From assembly GCA_030180135.1 (NCBI GenBank), contig CM058232.1, positions 74,764,016 to 74,828,015 on the forward strand: DNA of 64,000 nt. The letters are read 5' to 3'. Below, one piece after another: positions 1 to 10,135 of this stretch; position 1 is the stretch's first letter, and each line of letters begins with the position of its first letter. Position numbers and translations under genes: made by a program. The notes beneath the pieces are model-generated. The model was not told the origin of the DNA and ran no database searches. It saw nothing but the letters and a program-made list of their open reading frames with translations. Origin of the DNA: Orychophragmus violaceus (taxonomy: Eukaryota > Streptophyta > Magnoliopsida > Brassicales > Brassicaceae).

Positions 1-682
1 TGCAGATCTTTTACATGAGGAGGGTGTCGAGAGGTTTAGGCTTGCAGCACGCATGCGGTTTTCAGCTGAACTCATTATCTTGATTTCACCATTTTTCCCT
101 TTGTTTTTTTTTAATATGTAAACATCTGATGCGAGTTTCTTTTCTTCGATGACTCAACTATATATTGGGCCAGAGCGGTTATAGAGCTCCAATAAGTTAT
201 AGTGACGAATACTTTGTCGGCAACGGAGAAGAATTACTTCCGGCAGCTAACGATTTGATCGGTGGCTAATCTTATGGGTGAGACCATTGAGCGTGTCCAT
301 GATAATGGCTCTGTTAGTAGCATTATTAACAAGTGTCTTTGCTGCTTTGATGTTTTTCTTCCGTTAATTGGTTTAAGGTTCGATTTAGGATTGGGCTACG
401 TTCGTTCTTTCTTCTATTCACAGTTTTCTATAGCCTAATTATGTTTTGCTTCTCTTTCTCACCCAAAATTTTATCACTTGAAAATATGACATGGAAATAT
501 AAAAACATTTAAACCCCATAACAAGATTGCCTTACTTGAACGTACAAGAACAAAGACGGCTAAAACCTATATTTTTAACTTATATTTTTTCTTCTATTCA
601 CTGTTTTCTATAGCCTAATTTTGATATTGTTAACTTATCTATTAGTAGGTGTGGCTTATTCATATTTTTGGTATATGTTTAG
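1..682. other. Unassigned sequence at window start
   Basis: I see no recognisable gene or repeat end here. Frame 2 is open from position 2 to about 120 and could be a host exon fragment, but I recognise no family and no clear splice donor follows it. The rest is AT-rich with stops in all frames. Confidence 0.3.
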
Positions 683-1184
683 TGTTGGAGGTGGGTTTAA
701 CATCCTTTTTTAGCCCGGTTCAATAGCTGAACAACCCATTGAAGATCAAACCCATTGGAGAAGAAGTCGGTCCAACATGACGTAGCTCGGCGACGACATC
801 CCAGCCGACCTATACCAAATCAGATAAATATGTTAATGGCAAATTAACATATTTACAAAATAGAAGAAGATAAATACAAATCTCCTAAATGGAAAGAAAA
901 TTTATTTTGTTCGGATTTTACATAATCGTATCAGAGAGAATATAGAGAATAAACCATTATTCTCCTGATATAAATATCCTTCCCCTGCGCGGGAAAAGAC
1001 TAAACTCACACATTGTACTCAAACCCTAGAGCAAGAGATCAATTCGATTTCGACTCACAATCTAATAAAGATTAGATTTTTTTGGTCCCTTTCGTTATTG
1101 TCTTTTAGTCCTTTGATTCGTATTATTGAAGTCCTTAAATTCTAGATCAGTTTATTGAATTGATCATTGTGATTCTCTGAATCA
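683..1184 (+). repeat. LTR of a Tat-like Ty3/gypsy element
   Basis: The segment begins TGTTGGAG and ends about TCA, directly before a primer-binding site of the form TTGGCGCCATATGTGGGGG. That arrangement (LTR, short spacer, TGGCGCC...GTGGGG) is typical of plant Tat/Ogre-type gypsy elements. A gag start follows at 1246. The matching 3' LTR is not in the window, so the 5' boundary is an estimate from the TG dinucleotide. Confidence 0.45.
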
Positions 1185-1189
1185 ATAAT

Positions 1190-1206
1190 TGGCGCCATAT
1201 GTGGGG
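1190..1206 (+). other. Primer-binding site, Tat-type
   Basis: TGGCGCCATATGTGGGG lies 5 bases after the proposed LTR end. It matches the general TGGCGCCNNNNGTGGGG form of Tat-lineage primer sites. The exact tRNA was not determined. Confidence 0.5.
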
Positions 1207-1245
1207 GCTTTGGAAACATTCTTACCATCAAAGGGAAGATCAACA

Positions 1246-1526
1246 ATGACGGAAACACCTCTCTCGTCGCAGGAGACAGGAGGAGCCAGCAACGCCGGCG
1301 ACACACCAACGTCAACAACGCAGCAGGAGGAGAACGAACCCAGTCCAATCCGTCCCAACAAGGTGATGGAGCCCGCAACACGTCAATAACTTCAGGGTCA
1401 CATGATAACGCGGCGATCGCGGGAAACCTGAGCGCCCAAACAACACCCATAACAGTATCAATTCAAGTAGCAAATACTGCAAGGCGCGCAGGCGACACAA
1501 CGGCACCGGCGAGAGCAGTGCGTGTA
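1246..1526 (+). pseudogene. Truncated Tat-like gag, 5' end
   Basis: A reading frame opens with ATG at 1246 (MTETPLSSQE...) and stops at 1387-1389. It has the Ser/Thr/Gln-rich, low-complexity composition typical of Tat Gag N-termini. The related sequence continues to about 1526, where it changes abruptly to minus-strand Athila gag, so the Tat element is cut off or was replaced here. No capsid or zinc knuckle remains. The assignment rests on the preceding LTR and primer site and on composition, not on a conserved domain. Confidence 0.4.
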
Positions 1527-1850
1527 ATGCAAGAAGTCATAGCTCACTCCATTATGCTTCATCTGTGTGACTAGATCCTCGAACCTTCTGATATGGTCCA
1601 TAGGGTGCTCATGTGGATGACCATGGAACAAATGCTGTCCCACAAGAGTGTAGTAGGAAATCTTCATCTCGAAGTCATTCCTTTAAATAAGAGGAGGTCT
1701 GATCGCAGATCTGGTAGCATAGAACTCATCAGGTCTGTTGTAATCAGCTAGAGTTCTCCTAGCTTGCAACAACAGTGCCAACGGCTTGTTCAACACTTCA
1801 GCTTGTTCTGCGCCCGCAGCAACAACTGGTGCAATAACGGGGTTTCCTTC
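1527..1850 (-). pseudogene. Athila-A gag, distal fragment
   Basis: Read on the minus strand this matches the Gag region of the Athila gag at 28786-29424, including the stretch around DHIRRFEDLVTQMKHNGV that belongs to the retrotransposon-gag (capsid) domain. It continues the gag N-terminus at 16159-16376: the two halves were separated by Copia-1, whose CCTTC target duplication lies at 1846-1850 and 16159-16163. Downstream (lower coordinates) the element is lost at the Tat junction near 1527. Stops and frame changes are present, so it is not functional. Confidence 0.8.
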
Positions 1851-2116
1851 TGTTGGGATTGTGTCCTGAAATCACATTGTACTTACTCTAAAGATAGTTG
1901 TATTGTCGAGATCGGACAATTCATGTGATACTAGGTAGTCATAATGTTTTGCTAGAAGCCGCTTATGACAAATGCGATGTAACTCATTTCTAGTATCGTG
2001 TGAACCTACAGGGTCACACACCTAAGCAAGCTGGATTCACTTTGTATGGGATTGATCATTGGCATATGATCCGATCAACGTGTATTGGATACACATTGAA
2101 TTGAGTTTTGAAGAGA

Positions 2117-2205
2117 TGTGTCGATCGATGCAATGAGTGTGTCGATCGACGCAGGTTTTCGAAAGGGTGTGTCGATCGATACAGCAAGTGTGTCGATCGA
2201 TGCAC
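2117..2205 (+). promoter_or_regulatory. Two 21-bp-spaced CGATCG palindrome pairs in Copia-1 U3
   Basis: CGATCG cores start at 2122 and 2143 (21 bp apart) and at 2173 and 2194 (21 bp apart). Flanks are GTGTCGATCGATGC- and GTGTCGATCGACGC-like. The group lies 93-170 bp upstream of the TATA box. Its role is inferred from position and recurrence, not shown. Confidence 0.6.
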
Positions 2206-2291
2206 ATTGGGCCTCGAGACTGACATTTCGAGTTAATGACTTAAATGAGTCGGGTTTGATCCAACGGTCGTTTTCCGTCATCCCAGGTCGA

Positions 2292-2299
2292 TATATAAA
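2292..2299 (+). promoter_or_regulatory. TATA box of Copia-1 LTR
   Basis: TATATAAA in the middle of the LTR, at the expected U3/R position. Transcription would start about 30 bases downstream. Confidence 0.6.
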
Positions 2300-2576
2300 G
2301 TCTTAGATGATCGACCTGAGCCCTAGCCGTCGTTGTCGCTTCTCAGAGAGAAAGCAGAGAGACAGAAACTCATAGCATCCCAGGAGATCCGATCACCGGA
2401 ACTAGCAACCCGGCGGATTCCATTTTGTGTGCGTGTGGACTACGGTAGAGGCGCAGCATATGAGGCGCTCTTGATCTCGTTTATCTAACCCAATTTCCGC
2501 TGCCAATCTCCAGGTAATCACGAGGTCAGTTCTTAGATTCAATCACCTAGACCCTGGATCCCAGGGATTCCAACAG

Positions 2577-2588
2577 TGGTATCAGAGC
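2577..2588 (+). other. Primer-binding site (initiator-Met tRNA type)
   Basis: TGGTATCAGAGC one base after the 5' LTR, the standard Ty1/copia primer site complementary to the 3' end of initiator-Met tRNA. Confidence 0.9.
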
Positions 2589-3991
2589 CTTAGGGTTTAA
2601 ATCTTTGAATCAAAAGCATATAATTCGAAAACTGATGTATTTGAATAGATTTATGCTTGCTGTTTCATGTTTTGATCAAGAAAAACTCGGTTTTTGTCTG
2701 TGAATTAAAACGATGAACTTAGGTTTTCGCATGGTGTCGATCGACACTAATCGTGTGTCGGTCAACACGCCGCAAAACCGCGTATAAAATTTTAGGGTTC
2801 CGATCTTAGAGATCGGATTTCCTGTTACCCTAAAGTGTCGATCGACATACTGGGTGCGTCGGTCGACATAGTTAAAATTGGTTGATCTCGGTTAAATTAG
2901 ACTTACCGGTTATCGACCCGGTTCAATTGGATTGAACCGGAAAAGCCAATTTGGTTTTGGTTAGATCATGTCGAACGACACAGAGGTGTTTGTCGATTGA
3001 CATGGATCATTAAACCGGACTGGTTCAATTAGATTGAGCCGGTTAAGGAAATTCGATCCGGTTTGACCGGTTATCGAAGTCCGGTTTAAGTTAGGTTGTG
3101 TCGATCAACAATGTTTGGTGTCGATCGACACACCACTCGCAGATTTGGTGTTTGAACCTTAAATTTGCAAATACCAGACCAAATTTAATCGTATGTTCTA
3201 GATTAACCTAAACTTAATAAATCTAGACATTTAATATCAATTTAAAACACTTCTTTGATGCATATGGGATATGTATCAAGATTAAATGTTCTAAATATAT
3301 CATGATACACATTGGATGTGTATTAGATCAAAGCTTAGTTTCAATATGGTCAACTGTCAGGACTCATTTCGTTGTTGTGATAGTCTTGCCAAGAGCTTGG
3401 TGTCCACACTTACATGAGTAAGGCAGGTAGTTATGTTGATGGTCTTGCAGTGCTTGACATCAAAAATTACGTGACCTAAGAGATTGAATTACTAACCTTT
3501 TAATGTTCCGTTTCCTCAACTAAATATCAAGTGACCTTGATGTCTTGCCCAAATCTTGTCTACTGTCAAGACTCATTTCGTTGTTGGATAGTCTTGGAGT
3601 CCTTGGTATACACAATCACATGAGTAAGGCAGGTGATCATTGATAGACTTGCAGTGCGACTGTCAATGATCACAAGACTGAAGAGATTGGTTTACTTGAC
3701 TGGGCTATCAGAAGTTCTGGGCCCAGAGACATCAGAGTAGATAGGACATGGATTGTCTTATCTGCGACCAAGAGTTGTACTGGGTACAATTAGCAATGAT
3801 TTGCTTACCTAGATGACTAAACTCTCGGTGATGACGAGTCGTCCACTCATATTTTAGTGATGCATGGGTCTTGGATCATTATATTCATAGAGGAAACATT
3901 GTTTGAATATAATGCGAGTTTTCTTATTAGATAAGATTTCTCATTTCCTGAGCTTCATAACTAAAATTTTCTTTTATTAAAATTTCAGCCT
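2589..3991 (+). other. Copia-1 leader (5' untranslated region)
   Basis: No long ORF. The leader carries CGATCG/CGGTCG palindromes near 2738-2765, 2836-2870, 2970-3005 and 3100-3130, several with one base changed. It also contains a roughly 200-bp imperfect tandem duplication at 3349-3670. Much of it aligns with the Copia-2 leader at 8829-10135. Confidence 0.75.
3349..3670 (+). repeat. Imperfect tandem duplication in Copia-1 leader
   Basis: A block containing CTGTCA[G/A]GACTCATTTCGTTG and CATGAGTAAGGCAGGT occurs at about 3351-3490 and again at about 3551-3690. Copia-2 has a single copy at about 9695-9830, next to a shared CTCAACTAAATATCAAGTGA sequence. Confidence 0.6.
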
Positions 3992-6900
3992 ATGTCTAAA
4001 ACCACTTTCTCGTTGCGATCCGTCCTTGAGAAAGACAAGTTAAATTGATCAAATTTCCTGGATTGGTATCGTAATTTGAGATTTATTCTCAAGCAAGAGA
4101 GTAAGGACTATGTCTTTGAGAAAGCTCTCCCCGAAAGGCTTGGGACCAATGCCTCGCATGCAGTGTATGATGCTTGGAATAAGCATTATATTGATGTGGT
4201 AGATGTGTGTGGTCTGATGTTGGCTACCATAGAATCGGACTTAAAGAGTCAATACGAGAACATGGAGTCGCCAATAGAGATGATCACCAACCTAAAACTG
4301 AAGTTTCAGGATATGGCACGAGTTGAGAGATTCCAGATGGTGAAGTCTCTCACTGGGTGCAAACTACCAGAGGATGCTCCAGTAAGTCCTCATGTCATTA
4401 AAATGATGGGTTACATTGATAACCTGGGGAAACTGGATTGTCCTGTCAGCTTAGAGTTGACTACTGACATCATTCTGCAGTCACTGTCGTCTAGTTATGA
4501 TAAGTTTGTCAAAAGCTATATCAAGAATGACTTGACGAAGACGTTGACTGAGCTGCATGGCATGCTCAAAACAGCAGAGCAAGACATCAAAAAGGGTAAA
4601 AGATTTGAGAAATCTTGTGTTGACAAGGGCCATCCAGATTTGGAATCAGGATAAACCTGTGTCATCATATAAGCCCAAGTCCGGCCCATCTGGTGTTAGA
4701 AAGTGCTTCTACTGTGATGAGTTAGGGCATTGGAAGAGAGATTGCATAAAATTCTTGGAAGATTCACAAGAGATGAAGGAGATGTATGGTACTTCTTCTT
4801 CAGGTATTGTGTTATTACTTCAAGTTCTACGTATGTATTGGATACTAGTTGTGATACTGATATTTTGGAAATATGCAGGGCCTAAGCAACAGTAGAACGT
4901 TGAGGAAAGGACAAATGGAACTGCGAGTCTGGTATGGAGCAATGGTTGCTACATGAGCCGTAGAGATTCTCCACTTGTAGAAGCCTTTCAACCTTGGTTT
5001 TTGAATTAAGTAATTGCTACTATGTACCTGCTTTAAGCAGAGATGTCTTTCATTTTCTTGTAAGAATTTTGATGTTTTTCATTCTGATAAAAGAACAGTT
5101 TTGCTCTTTTGATCTTAATGAAATATTATATGGTAGCACCCCTTTTGATAATGGGTTTTATATCTTAAACCAATGTATGCTTGTATATATAACATAAATA
5201 CCAAACGGTTTAAGTCTGATGACTTGAACTCGATTTTTCCTTAGCATAGTCGTTTTGACCACATAGAGTGAAGCGGATTCAGAAGTTCCATTGTTATGGG
5301 CTTTAGGCTCATTTGATTATAAATCATTTGAGATATGAATTCTGCCTGCTGGGCCAAATGACTAAGGCTTCTTTAGCAGAGCTAAAGAAAAGGGTCCGAG
5401 GCTTATTGGGCCTTACACGTACTGATATATGTGGCCCGATGAGCATCAATGCCAAAGGAAATCTTTAGTACTTCATTACCTTATTGATGGCATCAATAAG
5501 TATGGCTGTGTTCTTTTGATGAGACACGAGTAGGAATCCTTTGAGGAGTTCCAAAATGAAGTATAGAACCGATTTGACAGAAGTATTGAGATCCTCGATT
5601 AGATCGCGGAGGAAAATACTTGAGTCAAGAATTGGGTGATCATCTAAGTGAGTGTGAAGTCATATCACAGCTCTTTTCTCCTGGAAAACCTAAATGGTGT
5701 TTCTGAGAGAACGAATCAGACCTTATTAGATATGCTCCGATTAATGATGAGTCACATGAATCTTCCATTACCCTTTTAAAATACGCTCTAAAATGAATAT
5801 GTTTACGCCAAATAGTTTTCTATCAGAATCAGTTGAAAGACACCACATTGTATGTGGACTGGGTGATTTCCAAGTATGTTTTCTGATTAATTGGGATTGC
5901 AAGGTTTGTGTAAGGCAGTTGTCAACAAACAAACTTGAACCCAAATCTGATAAGGGCTGCTTCGCTGGTTGTCCTAGGGAAACCGAGGCTTAGTACTTTT
6001 GCAACCAATCCGAGAACAAAGCCTTGTTGTTCGGAACTCTGTTTTTCCAAGAAGAACAGTGGGAGTAAAAGTATAGCTCGAAGAAATTCGAGAAACACAG
6101 GAGGTTGTTTAACCTGTTGAGGGAGAGCAACGGTTGGATCTACAGAGTGCTGTAGGATCTACACCTGTGGAGCGTGAAGTTCGCTGATCCTAATGTATCC
6201 ATCACTAAACCGAGGGTGATTCCTCATGACCGATTGCTGTGATCTGTTGATCATTGAAAAGTGACGAGCCTGCGAAATTCAAAGAAGCGAAGGTGAGCCC
6301 CAACTCCGAAAATTAACTAGGAATGTATGTTAGCTTCACCGATCCATTTCTGGAATCTATGTTCTGTTAAAACGGTCAAAGTTTTGACTTGATCAGGAAC
6401 GTATAGAAACCGTGCGTTTACAAGTAAGCTAATGGGAGCGTAGTTGCAATTCTTGCACTGTATGTTTATAACATACTTAATCTCATAAACGACGTCCCGA
6501 CGCTAAAGTCTTGTCAAGATTTGGGTCGGAAGTCAAATTTAACGATGGACATGGGAGAAGCCGTGAAAGTTCTTGGAATAAGGATCCATTGAAATGGATT
6601 GGAAAGGATAATTAGATCGTGTCAGAATCCTTATGGTGATAAGGTATTGGACAGTTCAAATGTGCTTAATTCAAAGAATGGCTTCACACCAAAGGTTTTA
6701 TGACAATAATCTTAGCAAGATAGAGTGTCTTTGACACTGGCTGAGCTAGTATCGATCTTAGCAAGATGAAGTGTCTTGGACACTGGCTGAGCTAGTATCT
6801 ATGAGTGTGATTCCTTTTGCTTATGCAATAGAATCCATCATGAATGCCATATTTTGCATTCGTCTGATGTAGCTGACGCAAAAAGAATGACGAGAAGATA

Positions 6901-7250
6901 CCAATTTGTTCCGGTAAAAGTCACTGGACAGTTGTAAGGAATATCCTCAAGTGTTTGAGAAACACTAAGGATAGTTCTTATTCAACTGAGAAAAATGACG
7001 AATCTGTTATGAGTAGTTAGACGGACAAAGATGATTCCCGGTTCCCACCTGGTTATATCTCTTTGCCTGTGTAACGGCGCTATCTGTTGGAAAGGTCTCC
7101 AAGCAATGGACCGTAGAATAGTGCTTATTAAAGAATAGCGGTGTGGTTTGTTGGAATGGTTCCAAGCAAGAATACCGCAGCATCTCTCACAACCTAAGCA
7201 TGAGTTTCGTACTGTTGCTGTAGGTACTAGATATCTGAAGACGTGGGAGT
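3992..7250 (+). pseudogene. Copia-1 gag-pol, heavily decayed
   Basis: The frame starts with ATG at 3992 and is closely related to Copia-2, but stops after 10-odd codons (AAATTGATC against AAATGGATC in Copia-2). The longest surviving piece, 4076-4654, is the central Gag (UBN2-type) region. A CCHC zinc knuckle, CFYCDELGHWKRDC, survives in another frame near 4705. Protease, integrase, RT and RNase H survive only as short stretches with many frameshifts, stops and deletions. The whole region is about 0.7 kb shorter than the matching part of Copia-2. It encodes no usable enzyme. The LTRs are nearly identical, which implies this copy was already defective when it moved. Confidence 0.85.
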
Positions 7251-8051
7251 TATGTTAGTTATGATGTTCAAATAGACATGATATGGTCATGTTTATGAAA
7301 AACTGACATCAGCATTATTTGATTATTGGATAATTGAATAATGGTCCTAAGTATTTTATGTTCATTTTATAGGTCATCAAGTTGAGGATTTGATCATGAA
7401 ACCCTATAAATAAAAGATGACATAAAATTATGTTTGTCCCTGGTCATAGGTTGTTAAAATGGGACACTAACAACCAATAAGACTAGTATGTGAGGTGACG
7501 TATGACTATGTTTCATGGAGTCATTGATATGAGTATCAACGTCAGTCACATGGATATATGTTGGTGAACATATGATCGGACATGACCCGCTAATGAGAAC
7601 TCTACAGGATAGTTATATCTGTGTCATAAGAGGTTCTCATTACGACTATAGAGTATAGTCCTTAGACCTGAGTTCATCATGCTTTCTAGCATATGAATTG
7701 GTGCGTTTTGACCTTGTCAAACGTCGTTCCGTAACTGGCGGCTATAAAGGCATTGCTTAGGCGTATCATGAAGTATGTGTAGAAACATGGATGGAACAAG
7801 AAGGGATTTGTCCCTCCTATATAACAGGAGATAAATATCTCAGGGCCCATCGAAGATTTGATACTGAGAAAATGCATGGCCGTGCTCAAACGAGGTGATT
7901 GTCAATCGTTTGTCTTATCAGTATAGATCAGGAGTTCGATGAATATGATATTGGCTATAATAAGGATGACACAGTTTCTTGCCTTATGCCATATCGAGAT
8001 ATAGAGACGAAGGGATTATGGGAATAGATGATTCCAGTACAAGTGGGAGAT
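7251..8051 (+). other. Copia-1 3' untranslated region and polypurine tract
   Basis: Non-coding. It aligns along its length with the 3' region of Copia-2 (14102-14931). It ends with the polypurine tract AAGTGGGAGAT (8041-8051) immediately before the 3' LTR. Confidence 0.8.
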
Positions 8052-8174
8052 TGTTGGGATTGTGTCCTGAAATCACATTGTACTTACTCTAAAGATAGTT
8101 GTATTGTCGAGATCGGACAATTCATGTGATATTAGGTAGTCATAATGTTTTGCTAGAAGCCGCTTATGAAAAAT
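8052..8174 (+). repeat. Copia-1 3' LTR, first part
   Basis: Begins TGTTGGGATTGTGTCC and matches the first 120 or so bases of the 5' LTR, then is interrupted by Copia-2. The last five bases, AAAAT, are the left copy of the Copia-2 target duplication (CAAAT on the right; the 5' LTR also reads CAAAT at this place, so the left copy has mutated). Confidence 0.9.
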
Positions 8175-8815
8175 TGTTGGGATAGTGTCCTGAAATCACA
8201 CTTGTGCTCACTCCTGATGATAGTTGTGTGTCGAGATCAGACATTCGTATAGTACTGGGTGGTTACAATGTTTTGCTAGAAGCCTCTTGCAATCCGTAAG
8301 TTGTAGACTTACTGCCAGTATTATATGATCCTATAGGGTCACACACCTAAGCAAACTGGAAGCTTAAAATATGGGAATGATCATTATGGTAATGATCATG
8401 TTAATGTGTATTGGATACACATTAATATCGAGCAAATGGTGTTGTGTCGATCGACACAGTATGTGTGTCGGTCGACACAGATCGGGTTTTCGAAACAGAC
8501 GTTTCGATTTGTGACTTAAACAAGTTGGCCCGTTAAGAATGATTCTAGGTCTGAATAAAACCTGAGAGTTTCGACCTGGATCAGTAGCCGTCGACTTTTT
8601 CTTGACAGAAAAAGCAGAAAACACCAAAACTCAGAGATCCCAAAGATCCGGCACTAGCATCCCGGTTTCCAGGTTTGTGTGCGTGTGTATCTGGTAGAGG
8701 CGAAGCATCTGAGTCGCTTACTGATCTCGTCACCAATCATTCCGCTGCCAGTTCAAGGTAAGAACGAGGTTGGTAATTTCAATATATCAAACCCTAGATC
8801 CTAGGCGATCCAACA
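8175..8815 (+). repeat. Copia-2 5' LTR (641 bp)
   Basis: Starts TGTTGGGATAGTGTCC and ends GGCGATCCAACA, followed by the primer site at 8817-8828. One CGATCG/CGGTCG pair lies in U3, a weak TATA-like GAATAAAA at 8553-8560, and a donor-like AAG/GTAAGA at 8757/8758 in U5. Confidence 0.93.
8442..8482 (+). promoter_or_regulatory. CGATCG/CGGTCG pair in Copia-2 U3
   Basis: GTGTCGATCGACAC and GTGTCGGTCGACAC with cores starting at 8448 and 8469, 21 bp apart, about 80 bp upstream of the TATA-like sequence. In the 3' LTR the second copy has changed to GGTCAACAC. Confidence 0.55.
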
Positions 8816-8816
8816 G

Positions 8817-8828
8817 TGGTATCAGAGC
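8817..8828 (+). other. Primer-binding site of Copia-2
   Basis: TGGTATCAGAGC, one base after the LTR; initiator-Met tRNA type. Confidence 0.9.
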
Positions 8829-8973
8829 TTGTTAGGGTTTAGACTATTGAATCTGAATCATTTAATTCGAAAACTGATGTTATTGAATAGATTGATGCTT
8901 GATAAATCGCGTTTTCATGATGTTAATCTCGGATTAAAGTCTCTGTTGAAAAATCGATGTATGTGCTTTCGCA

Positions 8974-9490
8974 GAGTGTCGATCGACACAAAGCGTGTGT
9001 CGGTCGACACAGAGCGAAAACGCGTAAATATTTTTAGGGTTTGTCGCATGGTGTCGATCGACACTAATCTTGTGTCGGTCGACACACCGCGAAAACTCGT
9101 AAAAGAATTTGAGGTTTGTCGCATAGTGTCGATCGACACTAATCTTGTGTCGGTCGACACATCGCGAAAACATTCACTCGGTCTTGGAGATCGTTCTGTG
9201 TCGGTCGATACACTGGGTGTGTCGGTCGACACAGACTAAGCGGATCGATAAATCGGTTCAATTGGATTGAATAAATTATCTCGCTTGGTTAAGTATGTTA
9301 ACCAATTTGGTTCTGGTTGGGTAATGTCGATCGACACAGAGTTATGTGACGATCGACATGGACCATTAAACCGGATCCGTTCAATCATATTGAATCGGTT
9401 AAGGAAATTCGATCCGGTTTGACCGGTTATCGATGACCGGTTTAAATTGGGTTGTGTCGACCGATGCCAATGGTTGGCGTCGATCGACAC
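8974..9490 (+). repeat. Cluster of six CGATCG palindrome pairs in Copia-2 leader
   Basis: Cores start at 8980/9001, 9055/9076, 9130/9151 and 9202/9223 (each pair 21 bp apart), then 9328/9350 (22 bp) and 9458/9481 (23 bp). The first three pairs repeat in near-identical 75-bp blocks, each followed by a GCGAAAAC-like tail. A 136-codon frame runs through the cluster (SIDT/VSVDT repeats), but it is a by-product of the repeats. Blocks of this kind suggest tandem growth. Confidence 0.75.
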
Positions 9491-10135
9491 ACCAATCCCA
9501 GACTTGATGGTTGGACCTCAAGTCTGTATATACTGGACCAAATTTAATCCTAAAGTTCTAGTTAAAACTAAACTTAATTAAACTATATGTTTTAATTAAT
9601 TTAATAACTTCTTGGATGTATATTGGATATACATCAAGATTAAACAGTTCTTTTCCTCAACTAAATATCAAGTGATCTTGATGTCTTGCCCGATCTCGTC
9701 TACTGTCAAGACTTGTTTCGTTGTTGGATAGCCTTGGAGTCCTTGGTATCCACAACTACATGAGTAAGGCAGGTGATCATTGATAGACTTGCAGTGCGAC
9801 TGTCAAGGATCACAAGACAAAAGAGATTGGTTTTACTTGACTGGGCTATCAGAAGTTCTGGGCCCAGAGACATCAGAGTGGATTAGACATAGTTTGTCTC
9901 ATCTACGACCAAGAGTTGTACTAGGTACAATTAGCAATGATTTGCTTACCTAGATAACTAAAGTTTGGGTGATGGCAAGTCGCCCACTCAGATTTTGGTG
10001 AAGTATGGATCTTGGCTAATTGTATTCATCTGAGGAAATATAGTTTTGAATACAATGCGAGTTTTCTTATTAGATAAGAATTCTCATTTCCTTGAGCATT
10101 ATAACTAAAATCTCTACCTCTTTTTAATTACAGCT

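Larger units (their letters stand above)
1851..2575 (+). repeat. Copia-1 5' LTR (725 bp)
   Basis: Starts TGTTGGGATT, ends GATTCCAACA and is followed by the primer site. By eye it differs from the 3' LTR by 7 substitutions (plus a change inside the inner target duplication) and one 21-bp indel that is exactly one copy of the CGATCG repeat unit. It holds four CGATCG palindromes and a TATA box. A splice-donor-like CAG/GTAATC lies at 2513/2514 near its 3' end. Confidence 0.92.
2514..3988 (+). other. Predicted leader intron of Copia-1
   Basis: A donor-like CAG/GTAATC (cut 2513/2514) lies in U5 of the LTR, and an acceptor-like pyrimidine-rich stretch ending CAG at 3986-3988 lies 3 bases before the gag ATG at 3992. 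Copia-2 has the same layout at the matching place. Splicing would remove the primer-binding site and the CGATCG-rich leader. Inferred from sequence only. Confidence 0.45.
8758..10133 (+). other. Predicted leader intron of Copia-2
   Basis: Donor AAG/GTAAGA in U5 and acceptor CTCTTTTTAATTACAG/CT ending two bases before the gag ATG at 10136. Donor and acceptor sit at the same relative positions as in Copia-1 despite clear divergence of the LTRs. The intron would hold the primer site and all leader CGATCG pairs, including upstream ATGs. Inferred only. Confidence 0.5.

Noticed and set aside
1..120. Open frame at the window edge as an exon
   Set aside because: Only about 40 codons, no recognised domain and no convincing splice donor; too little to call a gene.
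8829..9239. 136-codon ORF with SIDT/VSVDT repeats in the Copia-2 leader, and similar short ORFs at 2075-2306 and 15679-15864
   Set aside because: The repeats read open in several frames and on both strands because the palindromes and their 21-bp period avoid stops. The ORFs lie in LTRs or a leader and do not align with any protein domain.
8974..9490. Regularly spaced palindromes resembling a CRISPR array
   Set aside because: The repeats are 14-bp palindromes in pairs with short, related spacers, inside plant retrotransposon leaders; there is no array of unique spacers and no cas gene.
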